From Azospirillum endophyticum (GTDB lineage: Bacteria; Pseudomonadota; Alphaproteobacteria; Azospirillales; Azospirillaceae): 64,000 nt of DNA. Under the pieces are notes generated by a model. It did no database searches and was not told the origin of the DNA. It saw only the letters and a list, made by a program, of their open reading frames with translations. The position numbers and the translations under genes were made by a program. The stretch lies in assembly GCF_016595245.1 (NCBI RefSeq), contig NZ_JAENHM010000044.1, positions 124,001 to 188,000 of the forward strand. The letters run 5' to 3'. Of the stretch, positions 35,397 to 44,204 are shown piece after piece (position 1 is the stretch's first letter; every line of letters starts with the position of its first letter).

Positions 35397-37325
35397 ATGA
35401 CACTTTCGTCCTACAGCAAGACGGCAGCCTCCACCGGCCGCAAGCCGCGGCGCCGGTCTCGCGGGATTCCGCTGCCGGGGATCGCCACCGGAATCGGCGC
35501 CGTGATCGCGGGACTGTTCCTGGCCGCGGCGCCGGCCGCTCCGTCGCTGGCTTCCGACATCACCTGGGATGCCATCGCCAACGATGCGAAGAATCCCGGC
35601 GACGTGCTGATGTACGGCATGGGGGTGGAGGGCAAGCGTTTCAGCACCCTGAAACAGATCGATACGGAGAGCGTGTCGCGTCTGGTCCCGGCCTGGTCCT
35701 TCTCCTTCGGCGACGAGAAGCAGCGCGGGCAGGAGACCCAGGCGCTGGTCCATGACGGGGTGATCTACGTCACCGGTTCCTACTCGCGGATGTTCGCGCT
35801 GGACGCCAAGACCGGCAAGCGGCTGTGGAGCTATTCCCACCGGCTGCCCGACGACATCCGGCCCTGCTGCGACGTGGTCAACCGCGGCGCGGCGATCTAC
35901 GGCGACAAGCTGTTCTTCGGCACGCTCGACGCCTCGATCGTCGCGCTGAACAAGGATACCGGCAAGGTCGTCTGGAAGAAGAAGTTCGCCGATCACAAGG
36001 TCGGTTACACCATGACCGGCGCGCCCACCGTGGTGAAGGACCAGAAGACCGGCAAGGTCCTGCTGATCCACGGCTCGTCGGGCGACGAGTTCGGCGTGGT
36101 CGGGCGGCTGTTCGCCCGCGATCCCGACACCGGCGAAGAGATCTGGATGCGCCCGCTGGTCGAAGGCCACATGGGCCGGCTGAACGGCAAGGACAGCACG
36201 CCCACCGGCAGCGACAAGGCCCCGTCCTGGCCGCGCGACAAGGACGGCACTCTGGTGGAGGCCTGGAACCATGGCGGCGGCGCGCCCTGGCAGAGCGCCA
36301 CCTTCGATGTCGAGACCAACACCATCGTCATCGGCACGGGCAACCCGGCGCCGTGGAACGGCTGGGCGCGCTGGCCCGGCGACAGCCTCTACACCTCGGG
36401 CCAGGCCTATGTCGATCCGACCACCGGCGAGCTGAAGGGCTTCTACCAGCACACGCCGAACGACACCTGGGACTTCTCCGGCAATAACGAGCTGGTGCTG
36501 TTCGACTATACGGACCCGTCGGGGAAGACGGTGAAGGCGACGGCGCATGCCGACCGCAACGGCTTCTTCTACGTCACCGACCGCATCAAGCTGGCGACGG
36601 CCGGCGGCGAGGCGAACAAGCCGAACAGCGTGCTGGCGGCCTATCCCTTCGTCGACGGCATCACCTGGGCCAAGGGCATCGACCTGAAGTCCGGCCGGCC
36701 GATCGAGAACGAGGGCCAGCGTCCGCCGCTGCCGGCCGAAGGCGAGAAGCGCGGCAAGCCGGTGGAGGTCTCGCCGCCCTTCCTGGGCGGCAAGAACTGG
36801 AACCCGATGTCCTACAGCGAGGACACCAAGCTGTTCTACATCGCCGCCAACCACTGGAAGGAGGATTACTGGACCGAGCATGTCGGCTACAACCCCGGCT
36901 CGGCCTATCTCGGGATGGGGTTCCGCATCCACAAGATGTTCGACGACCATGTCGGCAGCCTGCGGGCGCTGGATCCGAAGACCGGCAAGATCGTCTGGGA
37001 GCACAAGGAAGAACTGCCGCTGTGGGCCGGCACGCTGGCGACCGCCGGCAACCTGGTCTTCACCGGCACCGGCGACGGCTTCGTCAAGGCCTTCGACGCC
37101 CGGACCGGCCAGGAGCTGTGGCACTTCCAGACCGGGTCGGGGATCGTCTCCTCCCCCATCACCTGGGAGCAGGACGGGGTGCAGTATGTCGGCATCACCA
37201 CCGGCTATGGCGGCGCCGTGCCGCTGTGGGGCGGCGACCTGGCCGACCTGACCACCCGCGTGACCCAGGGCGGCTCCTTCTGGGTGTTCAAGCTGGCCGA
37301 CGTGAAGCTGTCCAGCACCAAGTGA
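35397..37325 (+). CDS. exaA: PQQ-dependent quinoprotein ethanol dehydrogenase
   Basis: 642 residues, start at 35397 with GGGGGAAA upstream. The export signal ends near residue 53 (APSLASDI). The mature protein is the eight-bladed propeller of type I quinoprotein alcohol dehydrogenases. The vicinal disulfide ring CC is at residues 157-158 (DDIRPCCDVV). The catalytic Asp is in NDTWDFSGNNE (residue 359). The long stretches KATAHADRNGFFYV, EVSPPFLGGKNWNPM and HWKEDYWTE closely resemble Pseudomonas ExaA. Ser at 361, rather than Asp, indicates a Ca2+ enzyme and not the lanthanide (XoxF/ExaF) type. It oxidises ethanol and other alcohols in the periplasm. No cytochrome c550 or pqq genes are in the window. 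Confidence 0.94.
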   Translation: MTLSSYSKTAASTGRKPRRRSRGIPLPGIATGIGAVIAGLFLAAAPAAPSLASDITWDAIANDAKNPGDVLMYGMGVEGKRFSTLKQIDTESVSRLVPAWSFSFGDEKQRGQETQALVHDGVIYVTGSYSRMFALDAKTGKRLWSYSHRLPDDIRPCCDVVNRGAAIYGDKLFFGTLDASIVALNKDTGKVVWKKKFADHKVGYTMTGAPTVVKDQKTGKVLLIHGSSGDEFGVVGRLFARDPDTGEEIWMRPLVEGHMGRLNGKDSTPTGSDKAPSWPRDKDGTLVEAWNHGGGAPWQSATFDVETNTIVIGTGNPAPWNGWARWPGDSLYTSGQAYVDPTTGELKGFYQHTPNDTWDFSGNNELVLFDYTDPSGKTVKATAHADRNGFFYVTDRIKLATAGGEANKPNSVLAAYPFVDGITWAKGIDLKSGRPIENEGQRPPLPAEGEKRGKPVEVSPPFLGGKNWNPMSYSEDTKLFYIAANHWKEDYWTEHVGYNPGSAYLGMGFRIHKMFDDHVGSLRALDPKTGKIVWEHKEELPLWAGTLATAGNLVFTGTGDGFVKAFDARTGQELWHFQTGSGIVSSPITWEQDGVQYVGITTGYGGAVPLWGGDLADLTTRVTQGGSFWVFKLADVKLSSTK

Positions 37326-37353
37326 CCGGTTCCGGGAAACCGGAGCACGGAGC

Positions 37354-37376
37354 GCCGGGGCGGCCGCCGCCCCGGC
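37354..37376 (+). terminator. Probable terminator after exaA
   Basis: A perfect 10-bp stem (GCCGGGGCGG / CCGCCCCGGC) with a 3-base loop, followed by CCTTTCCC. It lies 28 bases after the dehydrogenase stop. Confidence 0.5.
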
Positions 37377-37400
37377 CCTTTCCCTCTCGGAGGCATCACC

Positions 37401-38081
37401 ATGACGTCGCGCAGCAAGGCCGTGCCTAATAAATTGTGCCAGTTTCTGACACTGAACATCTTGGCCCTCTGCCTCGCGTCGCCCGTTCCGTCCGCCTTGG
37501 CGGCCGAGATGGAGACGGCCGCGATCCCGGCCGCCGCCGAAGACCAGGCCGGGCAGCCGGTCGGCGGCGGTGAGGAGGAGCGGGCGAGCGTCGTCGACGG
37601 ATGCACGCTCGGTCCCCGCGTCGTCTGCCCCAAGCTGGATTTGCGGCACCGCAACCTGCGCGGCCTGTCGCTGGCGGGGGCTGATCTGCACGGGGCCAAC
37701 CTGATGCGGGCCGATTTGCGCAAAGCCGATCTGCGTGGCGCAGACCTGACGGGCGCCATCCTGGACGGCGCCGACCTGCGGAACGCTTTCCTCCAGGGCG
37801 CGCGCCTGTCGGGTGCCCGGCTGCGCGGTGCCAATCTGGAGTTCGCCCGCGCCACCGGCGCCGATTTCACCGGAAGCGACCTGACCGCCGCCAATCTGGA
37901 GGCGATCCGCGCCGACAAGATCAACCTCGCCGGCGCGAACCTGGAGGGGGCCAACCTCCAGGAGGCGAAGATGGGCCTGTCCAACCTGTCGAACGCCAAC
38001 ATGGACGGGGCCAAGCTGCGCTTCGCCATCTTCCAGGATGCGCTGATGACGGGATGCCGGGCCTGCCCCACCGGCTGGTGA
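37401..38081 (+). CDS. Exported pentapeptide-repeat protein
   Basis: 226 residues, start preceded by GGAGG. Signal peptide about 1-35 (ALCLASPVPSALAAE). From about residue 75 it consists of some 27 pentapeptide repeats of the form A-(D/N)-L-x-x, for example ADLRKADLRGADLTG and ANLEGANLQEAK. These form a right-handed quadrilateral beta-helix. Short Cys-containing caps lie on either side (CTLGPRVVCPKLD and TGCRACPTGW). It begins 75 bp after exaA, past a hairpin. An accessory role to the dehydrogenase is possible but unproven. Confidence 0.82.
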   Translation: MTSRSKAVPNKLCQFLTLNILALCLASPVPSALAAEMETAAIPAAAEDQAGQPVGGGEEERASVVDGCTLGPRVVCPKLDLRHRNLRGLSLAGADLHGANLMRADLRKADLRGADLTGAILDGADLRNAFLQGARLSGARLRGANLEFARATGADFTGSDLTAANLEAIRADKINLAGANLEGANLQEAKMGLSNLSNANMDGAKLRFAIFQDALMTGCRACPTGW

Positions 38082-38110
38082 GCGGCCGTGTGGAAGGCCG
38101 TGTGGTGAAA

Positions 38111-38308
38111 TCAGCAGTGCCGGCTGCGCTTCGGCGTCGCCGCGTCGCAACCGCAGCATCCCCCGCCACAGCCTGCCGCCTGCGATGGCACCGGCCGTCC
38201 GGCCAGCCGGCGCAGGCGGTTGCGCAGGCCGGTCGGCAGCAGGATGGTCCAAGCCACCCAGGCGAAGGCGGCGGCGACGATCAGGCCGACGAACAGGCTT
38301 TCCATCAT
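38111..38308 (-). CDS. FeoB-associated Cys-rich small membrane protein
   Basis: 65 residues; one N-terminal membrane helix (LFVGLIVAAAFAWVAWTILL) and a cysteine cluster CGGGCCGC near the C-terminus, which ends RHC. The length, layout and position directly after feoB (3 bp gap, ribosome site GGGAGGGTGA inside the feoB end) match the FeoB-associated Cys-rich protein family, which fills the place of FeoC. The cysteines may bind iron or an Fe-S cluster. Confidence 0.8.
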   Translation of the reverse strand: MMESLFVGLIVAAAFAWVAWTILLPTGLRNRLRRLAGRPVPSQAAGCGGGCCGCDAATPKRSRHC

Positions 38309-38311
38309 GGC

Positions 38312-40231
38312 TCACCCTCCCAGCAGGGCGCTGGAGACCCGGAAGGTGACGAAGGCGGCGCCGTAGGCGAGCGCCGTCATGTAGGCGATCATCACCAGCA
38401 TCCAGAACCAGCTGTTGGTCTCCCGCTTCACCACCGACAGGGTGGAGACGCATTGCGGGGCGAACACGAACCAGGCAAGCAGGGACAGCGCGGTCGGCAG
38501 GCTCCAATCCGCCGCCAGCACGCCGGCCAGCGAGCCGGACAATGCGTCTCCCGTCTCGCTCAGCGCATAGACGGTGCCGAGCGCCGCCACCGCCACCTCG
38601 CGCGCCGCCATGCCCGGCACCAGGGCGATGGCGATCTGCCAAGTGAAGCCGATGGGGGCGAGCAGCGGTGCCAGCGCATGGCCCAGCATCCCGGCGAAGC
38701 TGTAATCGATGGCCGGACCCGTCGCCCCGTCCGGCGCCGCCGGGAAGCTGCCGAGGAACCACAGCAGGATCATGATGGCGAAGATCACCGTGCCGGCGCG
38801 GGCCAGGAAGATGCGCGCCCGTTCCAGCAGGCCGAGCAGGATGTCGCGCGGGCTGGGCAGCCGGTAGGCCGGCAGTTCCATCAGCAGCGGATCGCGGGCG
38901 CCCTTGAAGATCGTGCGTTTCAGCACGAAGGCGACCGCCAGCGCCGACAGGATGCCGGCGGCATAGAGCGTGAACATCACCAGCCCTTGCAGCCCGATCA
39001 GACCGCCGGCCACGGTCCGCTCCGGCACGAAGGCGGCGATGATCAGCGTATAGACCGGTAGCCGGGCCGAGCAGGTCATCAGCGGGGCGATCATGATCGT
39101 CGCCAGCCGGTCGGCGCGGTTCTCGATGGTGCGGGACGCCATGATGCCGGGCACGGCGCAGGCGAAGCTGGACAGCAGCGGGATGAAGGCCCTGCCATGC
39201 AGCCCGACCCCACCCATCAGCCGGTCGAGCAGAAAGGCGGCGCGGGCCATGTAGCCGGTCGATTCCAGGATCAGGATGAAGAAGAACAGCACCAGGATCT
39301 GCGGCAGGAAGATCACCACGCTGCCGACCCCGGCGATGATGCCGTCGGTCAGCAGGCTTTTCAGCAGGCCGTCCGGCAGGGCGGCCCCGGCGGCAGCCTG
39401 CACCCAGCCCAGCCCCTTGTCGATCATGTCCATCGGCACCGCGGCCCAGGCGAACACCGCCTGGAACATCAGGAACAGCACCAGGAACAAAAAAGGCAGG
39501 CCGATGGCCGGGTGCAGCAAAGCGGCGTCGATGCGCTGCGTGGCGAGCGACGGCCGCCCGGCATCGCGGAGCGCCGCGGCCAGGATGCTCTCGACCTCCT
39601 GGTGATAGGCGCGCAATTCCCGTGCCGACGGTTCGCTCCAGCCGCAGGGGGAGGAGTGGGAACGAGCCGTGCTTGCGGTCATCACCGTCATGCTGCGGTC
39701 GATCTGGTCGAGCAAGCCGGCCACGCCGTTGCGCCGGATCGCCACCGTCGGCACCACGGGCACGCCCAGCGCCGCCGACAGGGCAGCCGCGTCGACGCGG
39801 CAGCCGCGCGCCTCCGCGACGTCCATCATGTTGAGCGCGAGGATGATCGGCCGGCCGAGCTTCTTCAACTCGAGCACCAGCCGCAGATGCAGGCGCAGGT
39901 TGGTGGCATCGGCAACGCAGACCATGGCGTCGGGCGGTGCCTCATGCTGGAAGCGGCCGAGCACGACGTCGCGCGTCACCTCCTCGTCGGGGGAGCGGGC
40001 GCGCAGGCTGTAGGTTCCTGGCAGGTCGACGATCTGGACGCGGATGCCGGCGGGGCTGAGGAACTCGCCCATCTTGCGCTCGACCGTCACGCCGGGATAG
40101 TTCGCCACCTTCTGGCGGGCGCCGGTCAGGGCGTTGAACAGGGCGGTCTTGCCGCAGTTGGGGTTGCCGACCAGCGCGAGGCGCGGTGGGGCGGCCGGAA
40201 AGACGGGGGTGGATAGAACGGTATCGGACAT
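38312..40231 (-). CDS. feoB: Ferrous iron transporter FeoB
   Basis: 639 residues. The N-terminal G domain has G1 GNPNCGKTALFNALTG, G3 DLPGTYSL and G4 NMMD. The helical GDI-like segment follows, then the membrane domain with the Gate motifs (GYMARAAFLLDRLMGGVGLHGRAFIPLLSSFACAVPG and APLMTCSARLPVY). It is shorter than the E. coli protein (773) but within the family range. It imports Fe2+ across the inner membrane. The operon is feoA-feoB-Cys-rich protein under a Fur-like site. Confidence 0.96.
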   Translation of the reverse strand: MSDTVLSTPVFPAAPPRLALVGNPNCGKTALFNALTGARQKVANYPGVTVERKMGEFLSPAGIRVQIVDLPGTYSLRARSPDEEVTRDVVLGRFQHEAPPDAMVCVADATNLRLHLRLVLELKKLGRPIILALNMMDVAEARGCRVDAAALSAALGVPVVPTVAIRRNGVAGLLDQIDRSMTVMTASTARSHSSPCGWSEPSARELRAYHQEVESILAAALRDAGRPSLATQRIDAALLHPAIGLPFLFLVLFLMFQAVFAWAAVPMDMIDKGLGWVQAAAGAALPDGLLKSLLTDGIIAGVGSVVIFLPQILVLFFFILILESTGYMARAAFLLDRLMGGVGLHGRAFIPLLSSFACAVPGIMASRTIENRADRLATIMIAPLMTCSARLPVYTLIIAAFVPERTVAGGLIGLQGLVMFTLYAAGILSALAVAFVLKRTIFKGARDPLLMELPAYRLPSPRDILLGLLERARIFLARAGTVIFAIMILLWFLGSFPAAPDGATGPAIDYSFAGMLGHALAPLLAPIGFTWQIAIALVPGMAAREVAVAALGTVYALSETGDALSGSLAGVLAADWSLPTALSLLAWFVFAPQCVSTLSVVKRETNSWFWMLVMIAYMTALAYGAAFVTFRVSSALLGG

Positions 40232-40266
40232 CGCGGAAGCCTTTCCGCAGGAAAAGGAGGCGACGC

Positions 40267-40635
40267 TCAGGCGAGCGTCACCAGGACGGCGTGCGCCTCA
40301 GCCCGGCGCAGCGCCAGGGTGTGGTCGTCGATGCGCACGGCAAGTGGATCGGCGCCGGGGAATCCCTCATGCAGGATCTCCACGCGGGCGCCTTCGATCA
40401 GGCCCATCTCGATCATGCGGCGTTCCAGTTCGCCGGGCGGCAGCGGTGTGGCGACGGCGGTCTCGTCGAGACCGGTCACCACCGCGCGCTGACCCTTGCG
40501 CAATGCGCCGAGACGGCAGCCATCGCTTTCCACTTTCGGAGGGTCGGCGGAACCTCCCGGCATGGGGCCGGGAGTCTGACGGGTGGCAAGACAGGGACGC
40601 GCATCAAGAGCGGAGCCGGGTAGCGGCGGGATCAT
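40267..40635 (-). CDS. feoA: FeoA-family ferrous iron transport protein
   Basis: 122 residues. The SH3-like FeoA core lies in the C-terminal 80 residues: LGALRKGQRAVVTGL, then PPGELERRMIEMGLIEGARVEILHEG and DHTLALRRAEAHAVLV. The first 40 residues are a poorly conserved extension, and the true start may be further in (for example the Met at 40563), because no strong ribosome site precedes 40635. It starts 35 bp before feoB and assists that transporter. Confidence 0.9.
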   Translation of the reverse strand: MIPPLPGSALDARPCLATRQTPGPMPGGSADPPKVESDGCRLGALRKGQRAVVTGLDETAVATPLPPGELERRMIEMGLIEGARVEILHEGFPGADPLAVRIDDHTLALRRAEAHAVLVTLA

Positions 40636-41239
40636 TGGGAAACACCTGTCGGCGGCACGCCGGGCAACGGCGGGCGGATCAGCGGCAATGGCCGCGAAAG
40701 GCCATAGTCATGCGAATCATTTTCATTTGCGATGTGGCGAAGCGCCGCGGACCCTTCTTGCCAAGCGTGAGTGGTGTTTGGCGGGGGCATCCCGGTCGCG
40801 ATGGCTGATGAAATTTTTAAATTTTTTCCCTCTAACCCCGGCAACGTCCGGAGCTTCGCTTCCGCTCCGTTCGCACGTCATATGAAGATCTGACAGCTAC
40901 CCCAATTCGAAATTGCATAGCTTGACCTTTGCTGCAATGCAACCAAGGTGTGTATTCGCCGGACAGCGATCGCGCTTTGTTTGGTGGTAGGTGTTCGCTC
41001 CCCCATAAAACGTGGCGCCGCCCGTAGAAAAATGCATGAAACCAGGTCTCCGGAGAATACTTCGGCGCATTTTACCAAGTATTTTCAGTATCAGTTCCGT
41101 CAACAAACCGCATACCCACGTATGCTACATAACAGCCTGAACTTTTATTTTCGATGCAATTTCGGTTTACCAATTCTTTGGAGTTAGGATTTAGCCTCCG
41201 GAGCACTTCTTCGCAGCGGTTGTGTGTCTGGAGCTAATA
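40636..41239 (+). other. AT-rich intergenic region between feoA and an MFS gene
   Basis: 604 bases, without a supportable gene. The left part holds the Fur-like site at 40711-40730. From about 40800 the base composition is clearly more AT-rich than the surroundings (AAATTTTTAAATTTTTTCCC at 40808-40827, and TTTTATTTTCGATGC near 41143). This could mark an acquisition boundary or a long leader for the downstream gene. Short reading frames in it lack ribosome sites. Confidence 0.5.
40711..40730 (-). promoter_or_regulatory. Fur-like site upstream of feoAB
   Basis: Read on the minus strand, GCAAATGAAAATGATTCGCA contains the 7-1-7 arrangement TGAAAAT-G-ATTCGCA, close to the Fur consensus TGATAAT-N-ATTATCA (11 of 14). 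It is 75 bases upstream of feoA, a position fitting iron repression. Confidence 0.7.
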
Positions 41240-42922
41240 ATGCAATCGAATTCGGTCGCACGTCCGCGCGTGTCTCTGCCCATTTTGGCGATATCGAGCA
41301 TTCTTCTGTATTCGCTTTTGATTTGCGGAAAATTTTATGAAGCTATGGCGGCGGATTTGTCATTCTCTGCCGCACAGGTTGTGATGAGTGGCGTGCGCGA
41401 TCATCTGGCGGCCGTCGCCGGTCTGATCTCGGCGGCGTTTGCGGCGATCGCGCTGCTGTTTCCGTCCGTCCTGCGGAGGGCGGGCACCACACCCTTGCGA
41501 GCGCTGATGACGGTAGCGTCGGCGATGCTGGCCTGCGGGGCCGGAACCCTGCCGCGGCTCGCGGGGCTGCTTCCGGACGAAGCGGTGCAGGGCTTCCTCA
41601 CTGACGGGGCGGTGCTGCTGGTCGTCTGTCTTCTCCTGACGTTCGAAGGGCTGCTCCTGCTCGCAGCCCGGCCAAGCCGGGGGGAAGCGCGACCGGCATC
41701 TGAAGCGGCATCCGCGGTTGCCTGCATGCGCGCCGCCCTGTTCCTGTTCATGCTGGCGGAGGAACTGTCGCGATCCTTCCTGCCGCTCTACACGCGCGAC
41801 CTCTACACACCCGTTGCAGGCCTGTCGGAGACCCTGATGATGGGGCTGCCGATCGGGCTGTTCATGTTCCTGGTCGCCGTCTTCACGCCCTTCGCCGGTG
41901 CCTGGGCCGACCGGTTCGGCAGCCGCCGCACGCTGCTGCTCGGCACCCTGCCGGCGGTGGCCGGCTTCGCCGGGACGGCGATGGCCGGGTCGCTGGTGGA
42001 ACTGCTGCTGTGGCGCAGTGCCTGCGCGCTCGGCTATGCGGTGATGTTCATCGGCGCGCAGGGCTTCGTCGCCCGCCACACCCCGGCGGACCGGCGCGCG
42101 CGCGGCATGGCGCAATTCGTCGCCGCGGTGATCGTCGCCGGCCTGTGCGGCGCTCCGCTGGGCGGCATCCTGGCCGACCAGTTCGGTTACCGCGCCACCT
42201 TCGCGGTCTCGGCGCTGCTGGCGCTGGCCGCGGTGGCGGCGGTGACGCTTCTTCCGGCCGACCGGGTGGAGCGGGTGCAACGGCATCCCTTCCGCATCGC
42301 CGACGCGCGCGCACTGCTTGCCAATCCCCGCTTCCTGGCCCTGCTGATGTTCTCGTCGGTGCCGACGAAGCTGATGCTGACCGGATACCTCTTCTATCTC
42401 GTCCCGGTCTCCCTCCATGCGGCCGGCGAGACGCCGGCCGGAATCGGCCGGCTGATGATGACCTATGGGCTGATCATCGTCCTGCTCGGCCCCTGGGTGT
42501 CGAGGGTGGCCGACCGGACCGGGCGACACGCCCTGTTCGCCGGGTTGGGCGGGCTGGTCGGCGGGGCCGGCACCCTGGCGATCCTGCAGGAACAGGGCGT
42601 CGCCGGGACCCTGATCGGCATCGCGGCGCTCGGCGTCGCCCATGCCTTCAACAACGCCACCCAACTGGCCCTGGTGCCGGAAGTCTGTCGCGCCGACTGT
42701 GCCCGCATGGGCGAGTCCAGCGTCTTCGCGGTCTACCGCCTGCTGGAACGCGGCGGTTCGGTGATCGGCCCGTTGCTGGCCGCGGCCCTCGCCGACCGGT
42801 TCGGGATCCAGGCTGCGCTGGTGGCGCTGGGCGTACTCGGCATGCTGTGCGGCACGGCCTTCTGCGCCGTCTTCCTGCTGGCCCCGTCCGCTTCGCCGAC
42901 GGCAGGGGAAGCCGCCCGATGA
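41240..42922 (+). CDS. MFS transporter with extra N-terminal membrane block
   Basis: 560 residues from ATG 41240, with GGAG 6 bases upstream; a GTG at 41222 is less likely. Residues about 165-555 are a normal 12-helix MFS carrier (motif GAWADRFGSRRTLLL after helix 2; VSRVADRTGRHALFA in the second half). The first 150 residues are unusual: one helix (about 10-28), a hydrophilic segment (EAMAADLSFSAAQVVMSGVRDHL), then three more helices (58-78, 90-112 and 124-148). A single helix, an external loop and further helices suggest a sensory or partner-binding module. The first 40 codons use more AT-rich codons than the rest. The substrate is unknown. Confidence 0.8.
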   Translation: MQSNSVARPRVSLPILAISSILLYSLLICGKFYEAMAADLSFSAAQVVMSGVRDHLAAVAGLISAAFAAIALLFPSVLRRAGTTPLRALMTVASAMLACGAGTLPRLAGLLPDEAVQGFLTDGAVLLVVCLLLTFEGLLLLAARPSRGEARPASEAASAVACMRAALFLFMLAEELSRSFLPLYTRDLYTPVAGLSETLMMGLPIGLFMFLVAVFTPFAGAWADRFGSRRTLLLGTLPAVAGFAGTAMAGSLVELLLWRSACALGYAVMFIGAQGFVARHTPADRRARGMAQFVAAVIVAGLCGAPLGGILADQFGYRATFAVSALLALAAVAAVTLLPADRVERVQRHPFRIADARALLANPRFLALLMFSSVPTKLMLTGYLFYLVPVSLHAAGETPAGIGRLMMTYGLIIVLLGPWVSRVADRTGRHALFAGLGGLVGGAGTLAILQEQGVAGTLIGIAALGVAHAFNNATQLALVPEVCRADCARMGESSVFAVYRLLERGGSVIGPLLAAALADRFGIQAALVALGVLGMLCGTAFCAVFLLAPSASPTAGEAAR

Positions 42923-43038
42923 TCGACCCGGCAGCCACGCATCGCCCGTCCCCCTTCGATCTCCCGAACGCCCGACTTGCACCCATCGCCCTCGAGACAA
43001 TCGCCCCACACCCATCGATCACGGAGGCTTCGACGCCC

Positions 43039-44193
43039 ATGCCTGACCAGATGCTCGTGGAACCCATTCGCACCATGCCCGCCCCCTCCTTCGCCGGGGA
43101 GGCTCTTCCCGCCTACGGACGCCAAGACCGCGCCATGGAGGCGCTGCGCGCCACCCTGGACGCATTCGGCATCGGGTCGGCCGAGGAGATGACCTGGAAG
43201 AATTATGAAACGATCATGCGGGTGATCGAACCGCTGGTCGGTGCCGGTCATCGGCTGCGTCACTTCGACTACACCCACAGCGCGGCCTTGCAGCCCGGCA
43301 CCGTGGAGCGGCTGCGCAGCGACTACACGATCCGTCTCGCCTACACGGAATGGGGCAGCCCGCAGAAGCCGGCCCTGCTGTGCCTGGGCGGCATCGCCAA
43401 CTCGGCCCGGCGCTTCGACTATCTCGCCCGCGCCCTGTCGCACGATTATCATGTGCTGTGCCTGGACTGGGCCGGGCGCGGCCGCAGCGGCTGGCTGGCC
43501 GACCAGTCGGACTACAGCTTCGAGGGCAACGTCGCCCAGGTCCTGGCGCTGATCCGGCACAAGCGGCTGGGTCCGGTCACGCTGCTGGGCTCCTCGCTCG
43601 GCGGCAGCGTGGCGATGCGGGTGGCGGCGGAAGCGCCGGAACTGGTCGACCGCCTGATCCTGAACGACATCGGTCCCTACATCCCGACCGAACGCCGCCG
43701 CCGCCGGGCCGAATCCGTCGCCCGCCACTATGTCTTCCGCCATCCGGCCCAGCTGTTCCACCGCACCGGTGCCGCCCAGAAGAACGACGGGCCGGTCGAC
43801 GACACCGTTCTGCTGCACAACAGCTTCCACCAGACCCGCTGGTCCGAGGAGAATGGCGGCCGGGTCTACCGCCACGACATCCGCGCTCTGCAATGCTACC
43901 GCGACGGTGCCGCGCTGGACCACGACCAGTGGGACGACTGGGAGCGCGTCGACTGCCCGGTGCTGCTGGTGCACGGCATGATGAGCGATGCGCTGCAGGA
44001 GGCGACCATCGCCCGGATGATCGGCAAGCCGGGGACGACCGTCCTGCATGTGCCCGATGTCGGCCATACCCCGACGCTGAGCGACCCGCTGCACATCGAC
44101 GCCCTGGCCCGCTGGATGGCGGCCCGCCATGCCCTGCCGGTGGAAAGCACCATCGGCTGGAGCACGGGCGCCGCCCGCCTCCTGTTCCGCTGA
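43039..44193 (+). CDS. Alpha/beta hydrolase
   Basis: 384 residues from the ATG at 43039, with GGAGG 12 bases upstream. An alternative ATG at 42919 overlaps the MFS stop as ATGA and would add 40 low-complexity residues. The fold is clear: YTEWGSPQKPALLCLGGIANSARRFDYLARAL, then VLCLDWAGRGRSG, the nucleophile Ser in GSSLGGSVAMRVA, and a late catalytic His in VPDVGHTPTLSDP. About 75 residues precede the fold. It is the second gene of a three-gene unit with the MFS protein and a phosphatase. The substrate (ester, amide or C-C bond) is unknown. Confidence 0.82.
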   Translation: MPDQMLVEPIRTMPAPSFAGEALPAYGRQDRAMEALRATLDAFGIGSAEEMTWKNYETIMRVIEPLVGAGHRLRHFDYTHSAALQPGTVERLRSDYTIRLAYTEWGSPQKPALLCLGGIANSARRFDYLARALSHDYHVLCLDWAGRGRSGWLADQSDYSFEGNVAQVLALIRHKRLGPVTLLGSSLGGSVAMRVAAEAPELVDRLILNDIGPYIPTERRRRRAESVARHYVFRHPAQLFHRTGAAQKNDGPVDDTVLLHNSFHQTRWSEENGGRVYRHDIRALQCYRDGAALDHDQWDDWERVDCPVLLVHGMMSDALQEATIARMIGKPGTTVLHVPDVGHTPTLSDPLHIDALARWMAARHALPVESTIGWSTGAARLLFR

Positions 44194-44204
44194 GAGGACC
44201 GGTG

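Noticed and set aside
35397..37325. Lanthanide-dependent (XoxF/ExaF-type) methanol dehydrogenase
   Set aside because: The additional Asp that marks lanthanide enzymes is Ser at residue 361, and the sequence follows ExaA closely.
40878..41106. Short minus-strand frames in the AT-rich gap
   Set aside because: They lack ribosome sites, have irregular codon use and are arranged around an apparent regulatory region.
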